This document shows positions 17,866 through 26,482 of a stretch of DNA of 64,000 nucleotides, one piece after another. Below the pieces are notes generated by a model. The model was given only the letters and a program-made list of their open reading frames with translations, searched no databases and was not told the DNA's origin. This DNA is from Pseudomonas triclosanedens (GTDB lineage Bacteria > Pseudomonadota > Gammaproteobacteria > Pseudomonadales > Pseudomonadaceae). The DNA lies in NCBI RefSeq assembly GCF_026686735.1, contig NZ_CP113432.1, forward strand, positions 1,860,001 to 1,924,000, read 5' to 3'. The position numbers and the translations under genes were made by a program. Position 1 is the first letter of the stretch. The number at the start of each line of letters is the position of its first letter.

Positions 17866-19053
17866 GTGACCAACTCCGCCAGCAGTTCCCAGCATCCACT
17901 CGCCGTCACCGGCCTGATCCTCTCCGGAGGCGGTGCGCGGGCTGCGTATCAGGTCGGTGTGCTGGCGGCGATCGCCGAGCTGTTGCCCGAGGACGCCGAG
18001 AACCCCTTTCCGGTGATCGTCGGTACCTCCGCGGGGGCTATCAATGCGGTCGGGCTGGCGTGCGGCGCGCTGTCGTTCCCGACGGCCGTGCAACGCCTTA
18101 CCGCGGTCTGGAAGGGGTTTCGCACCGGTCAGGTGTACCGCGCCGACTGGCCCGGGGTGGTCGTCCAGGCTCTGCGTTTCCTCGGCCACAGCCTTCTGGG
18201 GTTGGGCAAGCGCCAGCCGGTGGCGCTGCTGGACAGTACGCCGCTGCGTTATCTGCTGGAGCGCGAGCTGGATTTCTCGGGCATTGCCGCCGCCGTGCGC
18301 CGCCGCAACCTGCGTGCGGTCGCGGTCACCGCGTTCGGCTATGAGTCCGGGCAGGCCGTGACCTTTTACCAGGGCCGCGCCACCATCGATCCCTGGCTGC
18401 GACACCGCCGGGTCGGTGTTCCGACCCGGCTGCAACTGGAGCACCTGCTGGCCAGTTCGGCGATCCCGCTGCTGTTCGAGCCGGTGAAGGTCCACCGCGA
18501 GTATTTCGGCGATGGCGCAGTGCGCCAGCAGGCGCCGATCAGTCCGGCCCTGCACCTGGGGGCCAACCGTATCCTGGTGATCGGTGTGAGCGGCAATCCG
18601 GCCCAGGGCGACGCCAACGAGCCCGTCGGCCGTCACCAGACCGGGCAGCCACCGAGCCTGGCGCAGGTCGGCATCCATCTGCTCAACAGCACCTTCATCG
18701 ATAGCCTGGAAGGCGACATCGAACTGCTCAACCGTATCAACTACCTGAGTTCGCTGGTTCCCGAAGGCAAGAGCCGCAAGGCGCTGGGCCTGCAGCCGGT
18801 GGATGTGCTGGTGATTTCGCCGAGCCGGCCTCTGGATGAGATCGCCGCACAGTTTCGCCACGAACTGCCGAGCGCGCTGCGGCTGTTCCTGCGCGGGCCG
18901 GGCGCGACCAAGGCGAGCGGGGCGGGTGTGTTGAGCTATCTGCTGTTCGAGCCGGGATACTGCAATGCTCTGATCGAGCTGGGCTATCGCGATGCGATGG
19001 AAAAGCGCACGGAAATCGCGCGCTTTCTGGGAATGGAGGATTGGTCCCTCTAG
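17866..19053 (+). CDS. Patatin-like phospholipase
   Basis: 395 residues from the GTG at 17866, which has AAGGAC upstream; the open frame before it overlaps the acyltransferase. Patatin catalytic features: oxyanion-hole LSGGGARAAYQVG at ~19-31, nucleophile in VGTSAGAIN (Ser55) and the dyad aspartate in YFGDGAVRQQAPIS. A C-terminal extension of ~120 residues follows. No signal peptide. It probably hydrolyses acyl esters of phospholipids inside the cell. 56 bp after the acyltransferase gene and likely co-transcribed, which links it to envelope lipid metabolism. Confidence 0.87.
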   Translation: MTNSASSSQHPLAVTGLILSGGGARAAYQVGVLAAIAELLPEDAENPFPVIVGTSAGAINAVGLACGALSFPTAVQRLTAVWKGFRTGQVYRADWPGVVVQALRFLGHSLLGLGKRQPVALLDSTPLRYLLERELDFSGIAAAVRRRNLRAVAVTAFGYESGQAVTFYQGRATIDPWLRHRRVGVPTRLQLEHLLASSAIPLLFEPVKVHREYFGDGAVRQQAPISPALHLGANRILVIGVSGNPAQGDANEPVGRHQTGQPPSLAQVGIHLLNSTFIDSLEGDIELLNRINYLSSLVPEGKSRKALGLQPVDVLVISPSRPLDEIAAQFRHELPSALRLFLRGPGATKASGAGVLSYLLFEPGYCNALIELGYRDAMEKRTEIARFLGMEDWSL

Positions 19054-19088
19054 GGGCTTGCGTCCTGACCATCCTGCGTGCGTGTCGG

Positions 19089-19949
19089 TCAGACCGCCAG
19101 TACGCCGTCCCGGTAGTCGCGCAGAGCCTGCTCGATTTCCTCGCGGCTGTTCATCACGAACGGGCCGTATTGCACGATGGGCTCGTTGAGCGGCTTGCCG
19201 GCCAGCAGCAGGACGCGGGCGCCATTGTCGCTGGACAGGCGAATCTCGTCGCCCTGGCCCAGGCGCACCAGGCGGTTGGTGGCGATGGTCTCGTCGCCGC
19301 GTTCGCCCGGAACCTGCAGCGAACCTTCGTAGACGTACAGCATCACCCGGTGCCCGGTGGGCAGGATCGGCGTCACCGATGCGCCGGCTGGCAGGTTCAG
19401 GTCGTAGTAGTGCGGCTCGGTGCCGGGACGTTGCACGGCACCGTCCAGAGCGGTTTCGCCATCGTCGAAGCGGCCGGCGATCACCGTCACGGCGACACCT
19501 TGCGAAGTGCTGGCGCGGGGCACGTCTTCGGGCTCGATGTCGCGGTAGCCCGCCGGCGACAGCTTGTCCTTCGCCGGCAGGTTCAGCCAGAGCTGGAAGC
19601 CGCGCATGGCGCCTTCTTCCTGTTCGGGCATCTCGCTGTGGATGATGCCGTGGGCCGCCGTCATCCACTGCACACCGCCGGGCTTGAGCAGGCCACGGTT
19701 GCCCAGGTGATCCTCGTGGCGCATACGGCCTTCGAGCATATAGGTGACGGTCTCGAAGCCACGGTGCGGGTGGGCCGGGAAGCCGGCGATGTAGTCGTCC
19801 GGATTCTGCGTGTCGAACTGGTCGAGCATCAGGAACGGATCGAAGCGTTCGAGGCCGGGGCCGCCGATCACGCGGGTCAGGCGCACGCCTGCGCCGTCGG
19901 AGGCGGGGTGGCCTATGTGCTGGTCGATCACGGTACGCAAGCGAGACAT
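19089..19949 (-). CDS. Pirin family protein
   Basis: 286 residues, bicupin. The four metal ligands of the pirin N-terminal cupin are conserved: FPAHPHRGFETVTY (His60, His62) and TAAHGIIHSEMP (His104, Glu106). The C-terminal cupin has YVYEGSLQVPGE and RVLLLAGKPLNEPIVQYGPFVMN. Members act as iron-binding regulators or quercetin dioxygenases; no function is fixed for this one. The start at 19949 has a perfect AGGAGG seven bases upstream; a longer frame upstream overlaps mlaA and is spurious. Convergent with the patatin gene. Confidence 0.92.
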   Translation of the reverse strand: MSRLRTVIDQHIGHPASDGAGVRLTRVIGGPGLERFDPFLMLDQFDTQNPDDYIAGFPAHPHRGFETVTYMLEGRMRHEDHLGNRGLLKPGGVQWMTAAHGIIHSEMPEQEEGAMRGFQLWLNLPAKDKLSPAGYRDIEPEDVPRASTSQGVAVTVIAGRFDDGETALDGAVQRPGTEPHYYDLNLPAGASVTPILPTGHRVMLYVYEGSLQVPGERGDETIATNRLVRLGQGDEIRLSSDNGARVLLLAGKPLNEPIVQYGPFVMNSREEIEQALRDYRDGVLAV

Positions 19950-20054
19950 GGAAACCTCCTCAATCTGTGAATGAGGCCATCCTAGTCCTGAACGATGGAT
20001 GAATGGTTGCGAGTTTTTCGCCAAATCAATCGAATCAATGGATGTTTCTGGAGG

Positions 20055-20082
20055 AAGAAAACCGCCGCACAAGGCGGCGGTT
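20055..20082 (-). terminator. Rho-independent terminator after mlaA
   Basis: On the minus strand AACCGCC and GGCGGTT arms close a hairpin that runs into TTTTC. It lies just past the mlaA stop and before the pirin promoter. Confidence 0.65.
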
Positions 20083-20086
20083 GCGG

Positions 20087-20899
20087 TCACTCGCTGATCT
20101 GCAGCTTGCGCGCTTCGGTGTAGACGTAGCGCAGCTTCTCGTACTCGAACGGCGAGTTCATCTGGCCATAGCGGAAGCTGGTGCTGTAGCGCTTGTCGAT
20201 GATCTGCAGCGTTGGAATCTCCCAGTACTCGCTGCCCAGGGTGGAAACATTGAGGTAGTCCACCTCCCGGCTCGCCACGAAATCGGTGACCAGGCCGCCG
20301 GTGTCGCGCAGGTTGGACGGGCCGAGGATTGGCAGCATCAGATACGGGCCGGCAGGCACGCCGTAGTAGCCCAGGGTCTGGCCGAAGTCTTCGCTGAGCT
20401 TGGGTAGCCCCATGCTGCTGGCCGGGTCCCAGAAGCCGAGAATGCCGAAGGTGGTGTTGAACAGCAGCCGCGCGGTGCTGTTCATTGCCTGCTTGGGCTT
20501 GAGCTGGGCGATGCTGTTGAGCAGGGTCGGCACTTCTCCGAGGTTGCTGAAGAAGTTGCTCACGCCGGTGCGGACGAAGCGCGGGGTGACGTACTCGTAG
20601 CCGTGGACAACGGGCAGGAACACCCATTGGTCGAAGCGGTAGTTGAAGTGGTAGACCCGGCGGTTCCACGATTCCCAGGGGTCGTAAACGTTCAGCGCAT
20701 CCAGGGTGGCGCGCTCGAACTCGCGTTGATCGAGGCTGGGGTTGAACTTCAGTGCGTCGAGCGGGTGCTTGAATCCGTCGGCGTCAGGCTGTTCGGTGAC
20801 CATGCCGTTGCTGCGCAGCGGTTGCGTCGGCGTATCGTCGGCCTGGGCCAGGCCGCAGCCGAGCGCCAGGACGAAAATCCAGGAAGGGCGAAATGGCAT
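20087..20899 (-). CDS. mlaA: Outer-membrane phospholipid asymmetry protein MlaA (VacJ)
   Basis: 270 residues. MlaA sits in the outer membrane and extracts mislocalised phospholipids from the outer leaflet for retrograde transport by MlaC and MlaFEDB. Typical blocks: VYDPWESWNRRVYHFNYRFD, PRFVRTGVSNFFSNLGEVP, LLNSIAQLKPKQA, TFGILGFWDPAS and EDFGQTLGYYGVPAGPYLMLPILGPSNLRD. The signal sequence (FVLALGCGLAQADD) contains a Cys but the lipobox is poor (ALG-C), so lipidation is uncertain. Three bp after the stop of the hydrolase gene, hence one operon. Confidence 0.95.
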   Translation of the reverse strand: MPFRPSWIFVLALGCGLAQADDTPTQPLRSNGMVTEQPDADGFKHPLDALKFNPSLDQREFERATLDALNVYDPWESWNRRVYHFNYRFDQWVFLPVVHGYEYVTPRFVRTGVSNFFSNLGEVPTLLNSIAQLKPKQAMNSTARLLFNTTFGILGFWDPASSMGLPKLSEDFGQTLGYYGVPAGPYLMLPILGPSNLRDTGGLVTDFVASREVDYLNVSTLGSEYWEIPTLQIIDKRYSTSFRYGQMNSPFEYEKLRYVYTEARKLQISE

Positions 20900-20902
20900 G
20901 AT

Positions 20903-22252
20903 TCAGTTCCCTGTCTGCGCGGTTGCCAGGCCCGGAGCCTGCGCATCCTGTCCTTTGAAGAACGTCAGCATGTCCTGAGCGTTCACGCGGTAGTTGAGGT
21001 TGCCGCAGTGGCCGCCGAGCGGGTAGAGCGTCAGGCGGTCGCCGAAAGTGCGGCGCAGGAAGCCGATGTCGCCGGGGCCGAGGATGACATCGTCGGCGTT
21101 GTGCATCACGGCGATCTTCCGGCTGTCGTGCAGGTAGTCCTGCAGGGCGTAGAGGCTGACCTGGTTGATCAGTTGCGGCAGGCTGCCGCCGTCATAGCGT
21201 ACGCGCCACATGGGGATCAGTTGCTCGGTCATGTAGCACTCGAAGTCACACTGCATGGCACGCTTGAAGAAAGGTTCGAGGCTGGTGCCTTCGGTGATCG
21301 GGTAGTTCGGCGGGGTAACCAGGCCGCGGCGGTTGATCAGGTCGGAGGTGAACGCGATGTCGGCGGAGGAGAAGCGGAACGTCGCGCCGATCAGCATGGC
21401 CATTTCTTCGTTGGAGAGGTGCTGCCTGGACTGCTGCAACTCATAGAGGAAGGCATCGTTGAGGTCGATGTAGCCCTTCTGCTGGAAGTAGCGTGACAGC
21501 TTGCCCAGCACAACTTCGTAGAAGGTCTTGGAGTCGTTGATGCCCTTCACCTGGGTTTGCACCATCTTGTCCAGGTTGCTCACCGAGGTATAGAGGTTCA
21601 CTGGCGGGTTGAGCAGCAGCACGCGCTTGAAGTTGAAGCTGCGGCGGGTCTCGTCGAGCTTGCTGACGAAGGCCGCGTGCAGGGCGCCCAGGCTATAGCC
21701 GGTGAGGTAGTAATCGCTGATCGGCAGCTCCGGATGCTGGGCACGCACGGCCTGCATCACGCGGTAGAGGTCGTCGGCGTCGTCGGGGGAGTAGCCCGGC
21801 GTGGCGTGGGGCGAAGCACCGGCCATGAAGTCCCAGCTGGTCGGCGAGGACAATTGCACCACGTGGTAGCCGGCCCCGTAGAACAGGCGCTTGAGGTATT
21901 CCGGGGTGCTGCTGGCGTAGTGCGCGCCGGTACCGGCGATGATGAACACCAGCGGCGCCTCATGGTCCTGCCGTGCCAGGCGGTAGTGCAGCTTCTTCAC
22001 CGGCCAGAAGTTGTCCGGCAACTGGTGCTCGCGCTCCGGGCGCAGCTTCAGCGCATAGTCGGACTGGTTGATGTCGCCGTCTTCGGGCAACTGCGGGCGC
22101 AGATCCGGCGGCGTGGTGGCGATGGTCGCTTCGAAGGGGTTGACCAGTGGGTAGCCATACCCGGCCAGGTCGACGTCACGGCTGAATGCCGGCCCGGCGA
22201 GACCCAGGGCGAGGCAGCCGAGCAGTACGGCCGCGCGTGAAAGACGTGTCAT
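20903..22252 (-). CDS. Secreted alpha/beta-hydrolase, probable serine esterase or lipase
   Basis: 449 residues from the ATG at 22252, which gives a signal peptide (MTRLSRAAVLLGCLALGLAGPAFS). The catalytic triad can be proposed: Ser187 in LTGYSLGALH, the Asp in MHNADDVILG, and the His in GGHCGNLNYR near the C-terminus. AGTGAHYAS near residue 107 would be the oxyanion loop. Periplasmic by prediction. Only three bases separate it from mlaA, so it is probably co-translated and may act on phospholipids or envelope lipids handled by MlaA; that link is inference. No named family was recognised beyond the fold. Confidence 0.8.
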   Translation of the reverse strand: MTRLSRAAVLLGCLALGLAGPAFSRDVDLAGYGYPLVNPFEATIATTPPDLRPQLPEDGDINQSDYALKLRPEREHQLPDNFWPVKKLHYRLARQDHEAPLVFIIAGTGAHYASSTPEYLKRLFYGAGYHVVQLSSPTSWDFMAGASPHATPGYSPDDADDLYRVMQAVRAQHPELPISDYYLTGYSLGALHAAFVSKLDETRRSFNFKRVLLLNPPVNLYTSVSNLDKMVQTQVKGINDSKTFYEVVLGKLSRYFQQKGYIDLNDAFLYELQQSRQHLSNEEMAMLIGATFRFSSADIAFTSDLINRRGLVTPPNYPITEGTSLEPFFKRAMQCDFECYMTEQLIPMWRVRYDGGSLPQLINQVSLYALQDYLHDSRKIAVMHNADDVILGPGDIGFLRRTFGDRLTLYPLGGHCGNLNYRVNAQDMLTFFKGQDAQAPGLATAQTGN

Positions 22253-22339
22253 GGATGTGGAGTCCTTTCGGAAAGAAGCCAACTCTAGGGAGACAGGCGA
22301 ATATGACCAGCGCATTGCCGACAAGTGCGACGTTGCGTT

Positions 22340-22825
22340 TCAGGCCTTGCCGGCCAGGTCATGCAGCGCCGCTCCGGTAAGACGATAGACGGTCCATTCG
22401 TCCTGTGGGAGGGCGCCGAGGCTGCGATAGAAGCCGATTGCCGGCTCGTTCCAGTCCAGCACCGACCATTCCAGCCGACCGCAACCGCGTTCCACTGCCA
22501 GCCGTGCCAGTTCGGTGAGCAGCGCCTTGCCCAGCCCGGCACCGCGCGCGGCGGGGCGGACGTACAGGTCCTCCAGGTAGATGCCTGGCTGGCTGAGCCA
22601 TGTGGAGTAGTTGTGGAAGAACAGCGCGAAGCCCTGCGCTTCGCCGTCCACCTCGCCGACCAGTACCTCGGCGTAGGGGCGCGGGCCGAACAGGTGCTCG
22701 TGCATGCGCTGGGCGTCGGCCTTGACCTCATGGACCAGGCGCTCGTAGTCGGCGAGTTCGGTGATCAGCTCGATGAGCAGCGGGATATCGGCGGGGACAG
22801 CGGGGCGGAGCGAAACGCGCGGCAT
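22340..22825 (-). CDS. GNAT-family N-acetyltransferase (diamine acetyltransferase-like)
   Basis: 161 residues from the ATG at 22825 with AAGGTG upstream. GNAT motif A for acetyl-CoA binding is IYLEDLYVRPAARGAGLGKALLTELA; motif B follows as RLEWSVLDWNEPAIGFYRSLGA. The pattern YSTWLSQPGIYLEDLYV is like the spermidine/diamine acetyltransferase branch, so a polyamine or amine substrate is plausible. Single gene. Confidence 0.85.
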   Translation of the reverse strand: MPRVSLRPAVPADIPLLIELITELADYERLVHEVKADAQRMHEHLFGPRPYAEVLVGEVDGEAQGFALFFHNYSTWLSQPGIYLEDLYVRPAARGAGLGKALLTELARLAVERGCGRLEWSVLDWNEPAIGFYRSLGALPQDEWTVYRLTGAALHDLAGKA

Positions 22826-22889
22826 GGGTAACACCTTGCAGTGTGGGATGTTCGAGCATGCCCCGTGGCCGCCGCCGCTGGCAACCGTC

Positions 22890-23462
22890 CTAGCGGCGTT
22901 CCAGGCTCTCCACCCAGACCAGCTCGCAGGCGCCGGCGCCGGTGTCTTCGCGGCTCAGCGAGCTGATCCAGCGCCAGCCGTCATCAGCCTCCACGCGCAC
23001 CAGCTTGCCGCTCAGGCGAATGGTGTCGTCCTTGCCGACCTGGGCGAGGGTTCGCGCCACGCTGTCATTGGCGGGGATCATGTGCATGTTGGCGCTGTGG
23101 GTTTCGATTTCGCGGCGCGGGATCGGCATGGAATCCGCGCGCCAGTAGTACCAGCGATTACCCTGGGTAATGCGGATGCTGGACAGCACCTGCGGGTCGG
23201 CCATCGGCCCCCAGCCCAGTGCCAGGTCGGTGGGGGAGAGGTCCGACCCGCGGTCCAGGCGATAATCCTCGCGTCCCAGTACTCGGGCTTCGATGCTGAA
23301 ATCCTGCAGCGGGTAGATGGAGTACGCCGCCACGCGGAAACCGCCATTGGATAGCATCTGGCCCGGCTGTGGCTGCGGCGGCGTATGCTGCCGACCGCCA
23401 GGCCACAGCCACCAGAAGCTGATCGCCACGCAGACAAGCAGGAACTGGGTCGATCGCTTCAT
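22890..23462 (-). CDS. Hypothetical membrane-anchored protein
   Basis: 190 residues beginning MKRSTQFLLVCVAISFWWLWPGGRQ, an uncleaved signal-anchor or Sec signal. The rest is soluble and would be periplasmic; recognisable local patterns are YSIYPLQDFSIEARVLGRE, YYWRADSMPIPRREIETH and HMIPAND. No cysteine pair and no lipobox. I do not recognise a family or enzyme motif. Conserved-looking codon use suggests a real gene. Start chosen for the TGGAGA site; a start 12 bases upstream is possible. Confidence 0.7.
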   Translation of the reverse strand: MKRSTQFLLVCVAISFWWLWPGGRQHTPPQPQPGQMLSNGGFRVAAYSIYPLQDFSIEARVLGREDYRLDRGSDLSPTDLALGWGPMADPQVLSSIRITQGNRWYYWRADSMPIPRREIETHSANMHMIPANDSVARTLAQVGKDDTIRLSGKLVRVEADDGWRWISSLSREDTGAGACELVWVESLERR

Positions 23463-23574
23463 CGGTGTCTCCATCGGGAGAGGCAGTTTACGCAAGGTGT
23501 GCGGCTACTTGCATCGGCTCCGGCGCCGGTTATGCTGGGCGCCGATTTCCCCGCCGGCCCGGAGTAGTGGCGCC

Positions 23575-23937
23575 ATGTCCCGTCGATTGCCCGTGATCCT
23601 CCTGCTGCTCGCCCTGGCGCTCTGGCTGGCCGCCAGCTATGGCGTGCGTTTCGGGCTGATGGAGGACAGCCGCTGGGTCGGCATCTGCGCCGACGAGGCC
23701 ACGCGCTGGGAATGTGGTGTGCGTGCGCAGCTCGGCTGGGCGATCCACTTCGGCGTGTTCGGCAAGCTGGCGTCTGGGCTGGCACTGCTGGCGTTCTTCG
23801 TCCCGCGCCGGGCCGGCTGGTGGCTGGCAGTGCTGGCGATGCTGGTCACGCTGCCGGCGCTGGTGCTGTATAACGCCGGTCTCGCCGTGTTCGCCGTGGT
23901 GCTGGCCGGGTTGCGCCTGGTCCGGGCGACGTCGTGA
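23575..23937 (+). CDS. Small integral membrane protein, hypothetical
   Basis: 120 residues with an N-terminal hydrophobic segment (VILLLLALALWLAASYGV) and two more (LASGLALLAFFV; WLAVLAMLVTLPALVLYNAGLAVFAVVLAGL). Two cysteines (GICADEATRWECG) lie in the first loop and may form a disulfide on the periplasmic side. GGAG is ten bases before the ATG. Its stop overlaps the GTG start of the next gene, so the two are translationally coupled. No family recognised. Confidence 0.72.
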   Translation: MSRRLPVILLLLALALWLAASYGVRFGLMEDSRWVGICADEATRWECGVRAQLGWAIHFGVFGKLASGLALLAFFVPRRAGWWLAVLAMLVTLPALVLYNAGLAVFAVVLAGLRLVRATS

Positions 23938-24356
23938 TCCGGCGCAGCGTGCTGCTCCTGCTGGCGCTGCCGGTACTGGCAGTGGCGCGGGATTTCCCCG
24001 CGGAAGGCGAAGCGTGCATCGCGGCCAATTCCGGTGCGGACTCGGTGCACTGCCTCACGCAGCTGTACTACCAGAGCAACCAGGAGCTTCGCCGCCTGGA
24101 AGACCGTCTCGTCGCGCATTCCACACAGCGCCTGCGGGATGACCGGATCACCCGCACTCACCACGAGCAGGCTGTTTCCTCGCTGCGCGACGCCGCCCGG
24201 CGCTACGCGACATTCAGCGAGCGCCAGTGCGATTTCGAGGTGGGCTATTCCGGCGCCGCCGCGTCAGGCGCGCAGCAGGTCTTCTATCGCTGCTTGCTGC
24301 GGCTCAACCAGGGACGGCGGGATTATCTGCAGGGTGCGATGAACGGCGCGGACTAG
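23934..24356 (+). CDS. Secreted LprI/DUF1311-like protein
   Basis: 140 residues, GTG start overlapping the stop of the preceding membrane protein gene (GTGA). N-terminal signal MIRRSVLLLLALPVLAVARD. The mature part has four cysteines (EACIAANSG, SVHCLTQ, RQCDFEVG, FYRCLLRL) and the YYQSNQELRRLEDRLV / ALRDAARRY-like heptads of the DUF1311 (LprI) fold; some members inhibit lysozyme. Assignment from pattern only. The 3' end overlaps the convergent GH17 gene by 53 bp. Confidence 0.72.
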   Translation: MIRRSVLLLLALPVLAVARDFPAEGEACIAANSGADSVHCLTQLYYQSNQELRRLEDRLVAHSTQRLRDDRITRTHHEQAVSSLRDAARRYATFSERQCDFEVGYSGAAASGAQQVFYRCLLRLNQGRRDYLQGAMNGAD

Positions 24357-25902
24357 TCGTCAGGCGCACACCGCGCAGCAGCGCGCCGACCAGCAGCAGG
24401 CTTACGGCCGCCCAGCCCAGTGCCTGCAGATTGCTCGCTCCTTCCAGGGCCAGTTGCGCGGGCATGCCGACCGCGATGATCAGCGCCAGCAGCAGCGCTT
24501 CACGCCGTGGCGCCGCGGCCGGTCGGCACAGGTACACCAGCGCCGGGAATAGCAGCGCCGCGCTGGGGAAGCTGCGATAGCGCGCATCGAAGACCATTCC
24601 GAGCATCAGCACTGCGCCAGCGAAACCGGCGATCGCCAGCCACAGGCCGGCGCGGTTTTGCAGCCATTCATAAACTTTCGATCGCCAGCCCGTGCGGGCC
24701 GACGAGGCCAGGCAGGCGTGCAGCAGCACCAGCAGGTTGAGGCCGACCAGCGCCGCCGCCCAGAGCCATTCGCCCCAGAAGCGGCTGGTGATCACCGACA
24801 GCTCCAGCCACAGGCCGATGCAGCCGGCACCCAGTGCGCTGACCAGCGGCAACACGAAGGCGCTGCGGGCAGAGGCGGGACGGCCGCCCAGCAGCAGCCC
24901 GCCGAACAGGATCACGCCGCAGAGCCCCAGCCACAATGGCCAGCCCGGCAGGTTGCTGATCGGCCCGGCGAGCACGCCTTTCTCCTCGCGGTCGGCGCTG
25001 AACAGGCCCCAGTAGCCGCCCACGGCGCCCTCGCTCTGGCGCTTCCACGGCTGGTCGAAGGCTTCGATCAGGTTGTAGCGCCAGCCGTTTTCCTCGGCCA
25101 TGTGCACGAAACCGCGAATGAAGCGCGCTTCGTTGACCCGGCTGGGCAGGGCGGTCTCGCGCTGGCGGCCTTCGCTGGGCCAGCCGGTCTCGCCGATGAG
25201 GATGTCCTTGGGCGCGAACTCGCGGCCGAAGTCCTGGCGAATCTTCGCGACATGGGCGAGTGCATCGTCGATGCCGCTCGGGTTGTCTTCCCAGTACGGC
25301 AGCAGGTGGATGGTCAGGAAGTCCACCGCCGGTGCGATTTCCGGATGGCGGTGCCAGAACTCCCAGACATCGGCATAGGTCACCGGCTGGCGAACCTGCG
25401 ATTTCACCCGCTGGATGAGCCCGGCCAGGTAGGGAGCAGTGACCTCCTTGCGCAGCAGGGTCTCGTTGCCGACGATCACCGCCTGCACCACGTCCGGGTA
25501 CTGGTTGGCGGCCTTGATCAGCGCGTTCACCTCGCGGTCGGTGTCCGCCGGATTGGCGTTGACCCAGGCACCGAGCATCAGCTTCAGGCCGTGCTTGCGG
25601 GCGAGGGCGGGGATCTGCTCCAGCCCGGTCATCGAATAGGTGCGCACACAGTCGAAGCGCGTCGCCAGCAGTGCTAGGTCGGCATCCATCTGCTGTGGGC
25701 GCAGTACGAACGGCTGATCGAAGGGTGACTGGTCCTTGGCGAACGGGCTGTACGACGCGCATTGCAGCTTATGCGTGGGCGTCGCCGCATCCGGCAGGTT
25801 CACCGGTTGGCCAAGGCCGTACCAGAGCCCGCAGAGCGCGACGATGGCCAGTAGCAGGGCGAGGCAGTAGGGGAAAAGCGGAAAGCGCGAGGACTGGGGC
25901 AT
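24304..25902 (-). CDS. Membrane-bound glycoside hydrolase family 17-like protein
   Basis: 532 residues. An N-terminal signal anchor (LFPYCLALLLAIVALCGLWYGL) precedes a GH17-like TIM barrel (~45-330) with the two catalytic glutamates: acid/base Glu147 in AVIVGNETLLRKE and nucleophile Glu238 in ILIGETGWPSEGR. The last ~190 residues form about seven membrane helices. Related proteins are the beta-glucan transglycosylase part of NdvB-like systems, so it may cut or transfer periplasmic beta-1,3 or cyclic glucans. No glycosyltransferase domain is fused. Start at 25902; a longer start at 25947 has no better ribosome site. Confidence 0.85.
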   Translation of the reverse strand: MPQSSRFPLFPYCLALLLAIVALCGLWYGLGQPVNLPDAATPTHKLQCASYSPFAKDQSPFDQPFVLRPQQMDADLALLATRFDCVRTYSMTGLEQIPALARKHGLKLMLGAWVNANPADTDREVNALIKAANQYPDVVQAVIVGNETLLRKEVTAPYLAGLIQRVKSQVRQPVTYADVWEFWHRHPEIAPAVDFLTIHLLPYWEDNPSGIDDALAHVAKIRQDFGREFAPKDILIGETGWPSEGRQRETALPSRVNEARFIRGFVHMAEENGWRYNLIEAFDQPWKRQSEGAVGGYWGLFSADREEKGVLAGPISNLPGWPLWLGLCGVILFGGLLLGGRPASARSAFVLPLVSALGAGCIGLWLELSVITSRFWGEWLWAAALVGLNLLVLLHACLASSARTGWRSKVYEWLQNRAGLWLAIAGFAGAVLMLGMVFDARYRSFPSAALLFPALVYLCRPAAAPRREALLLALIIAVGMPAQLALEGASNLQALGWAAVSLLLVGALLRGVRLTTSPRRSSHPADNPAVPG

Positions 25903-25982
25903 GGAGGCTGAGGCACGCGAGCCGTGGCGAGGCGCGCATCTTAGCAACGCCGCCCGGCGGCGTCAGTGCCCCGATGGGGCAC

Positions 25983-26204
25983 TCACGCGTGGCGGTGAAT
26001 CCAGTTGTGGGTCGGCGCGGTCTCGCTGGCCGAGCCGTTCTCGAAGCGCTTCCATATCTTCTCGTGGAAGTGGAAGCCCACCGCGTTGCACAGCGGCTCG
26101 ACGATCGCCACCAGACCGCCCACGGTCACGCTGCCGGTCAGGGCGTAGGCCACGCTGAAGGCGATAGCGAAGTGCATCAGGGTGAAGGTAACGGTCTTGA
26201 GCAT
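25983..26204 (-). CDS. DUF2061 small membrane protein
   Basis: 73 residues. Matches the DUF2061 pattern MLKTVTFTLMHFAIAFSVAYALTGS, VGGLVAIVEPLCNAVGFHFHEKIW, with two membrane segments and several histidines (HF, FHFHEK, HNWIHRH) that could bind metal. GGAGAG lies upstream of the ATG. A Fur-box-like palindrome 18 bp upstream suggests repression by iron. Function unknown. A long upstream extension of the frame is spurious. Confidence 0.85.
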   Translation of the reverse strand: MLKTVTFTLMHFAIAFSVAYALTGSVTVGGLVAIVEPLCNAVGFHFHEKIWKRFENGSASETAPTHNWIHRHA

Positions 26205-26221
26205 GGTGTTCTCTCCAAGTT

Positions 26222-26234
26222 GAGAATGATTCTC
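26222..26234. promoter_or_regulatory. Fur-box-like palindrome
   Basis: GAGAATGATTCTC, a perfect 13-bp palindrome around the central G, within TTGAGAATGATTCTCTG. It fits the 7-1-7 Fur pattern TGATAATNATTATCA at about 12 of 15 positions. Position just upstream of the DUF2061 start fits Fur repression. Confidence 0.6.
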
Positions 26235-26482
26235 TGTTGAGAAGAGGTTAGTTCCGTGCCGCCCTGCCGGGTAATTGGCTGTTCGTATCGGCGCGATAGG
26301 AGACGGCCGGCGTCGTGGATGGACAGGGCGGGTCGCGGATGGCTGGATTCTGTCGCTTATCGGACCGTTGCGTGTCGTTCTCAGAGCAGCCCCCCGGTTG
26401 TCCGCGCCGATGATGGAAGGGCGGCCAAGACCGCGACATGCGCCGGGCTGCCCGGCGCTCACAAAACCAAGGGGAGAAAACC

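Noticed and set aside
26440..26458. Riboswitch or attenuator in the leader of the betaine-binding gene
   Set aside because: Only an 8-bp hairpin (GCGCCGGG/CCCGGCGC) next to the ribosome site is visible; no known aptamer pattern.
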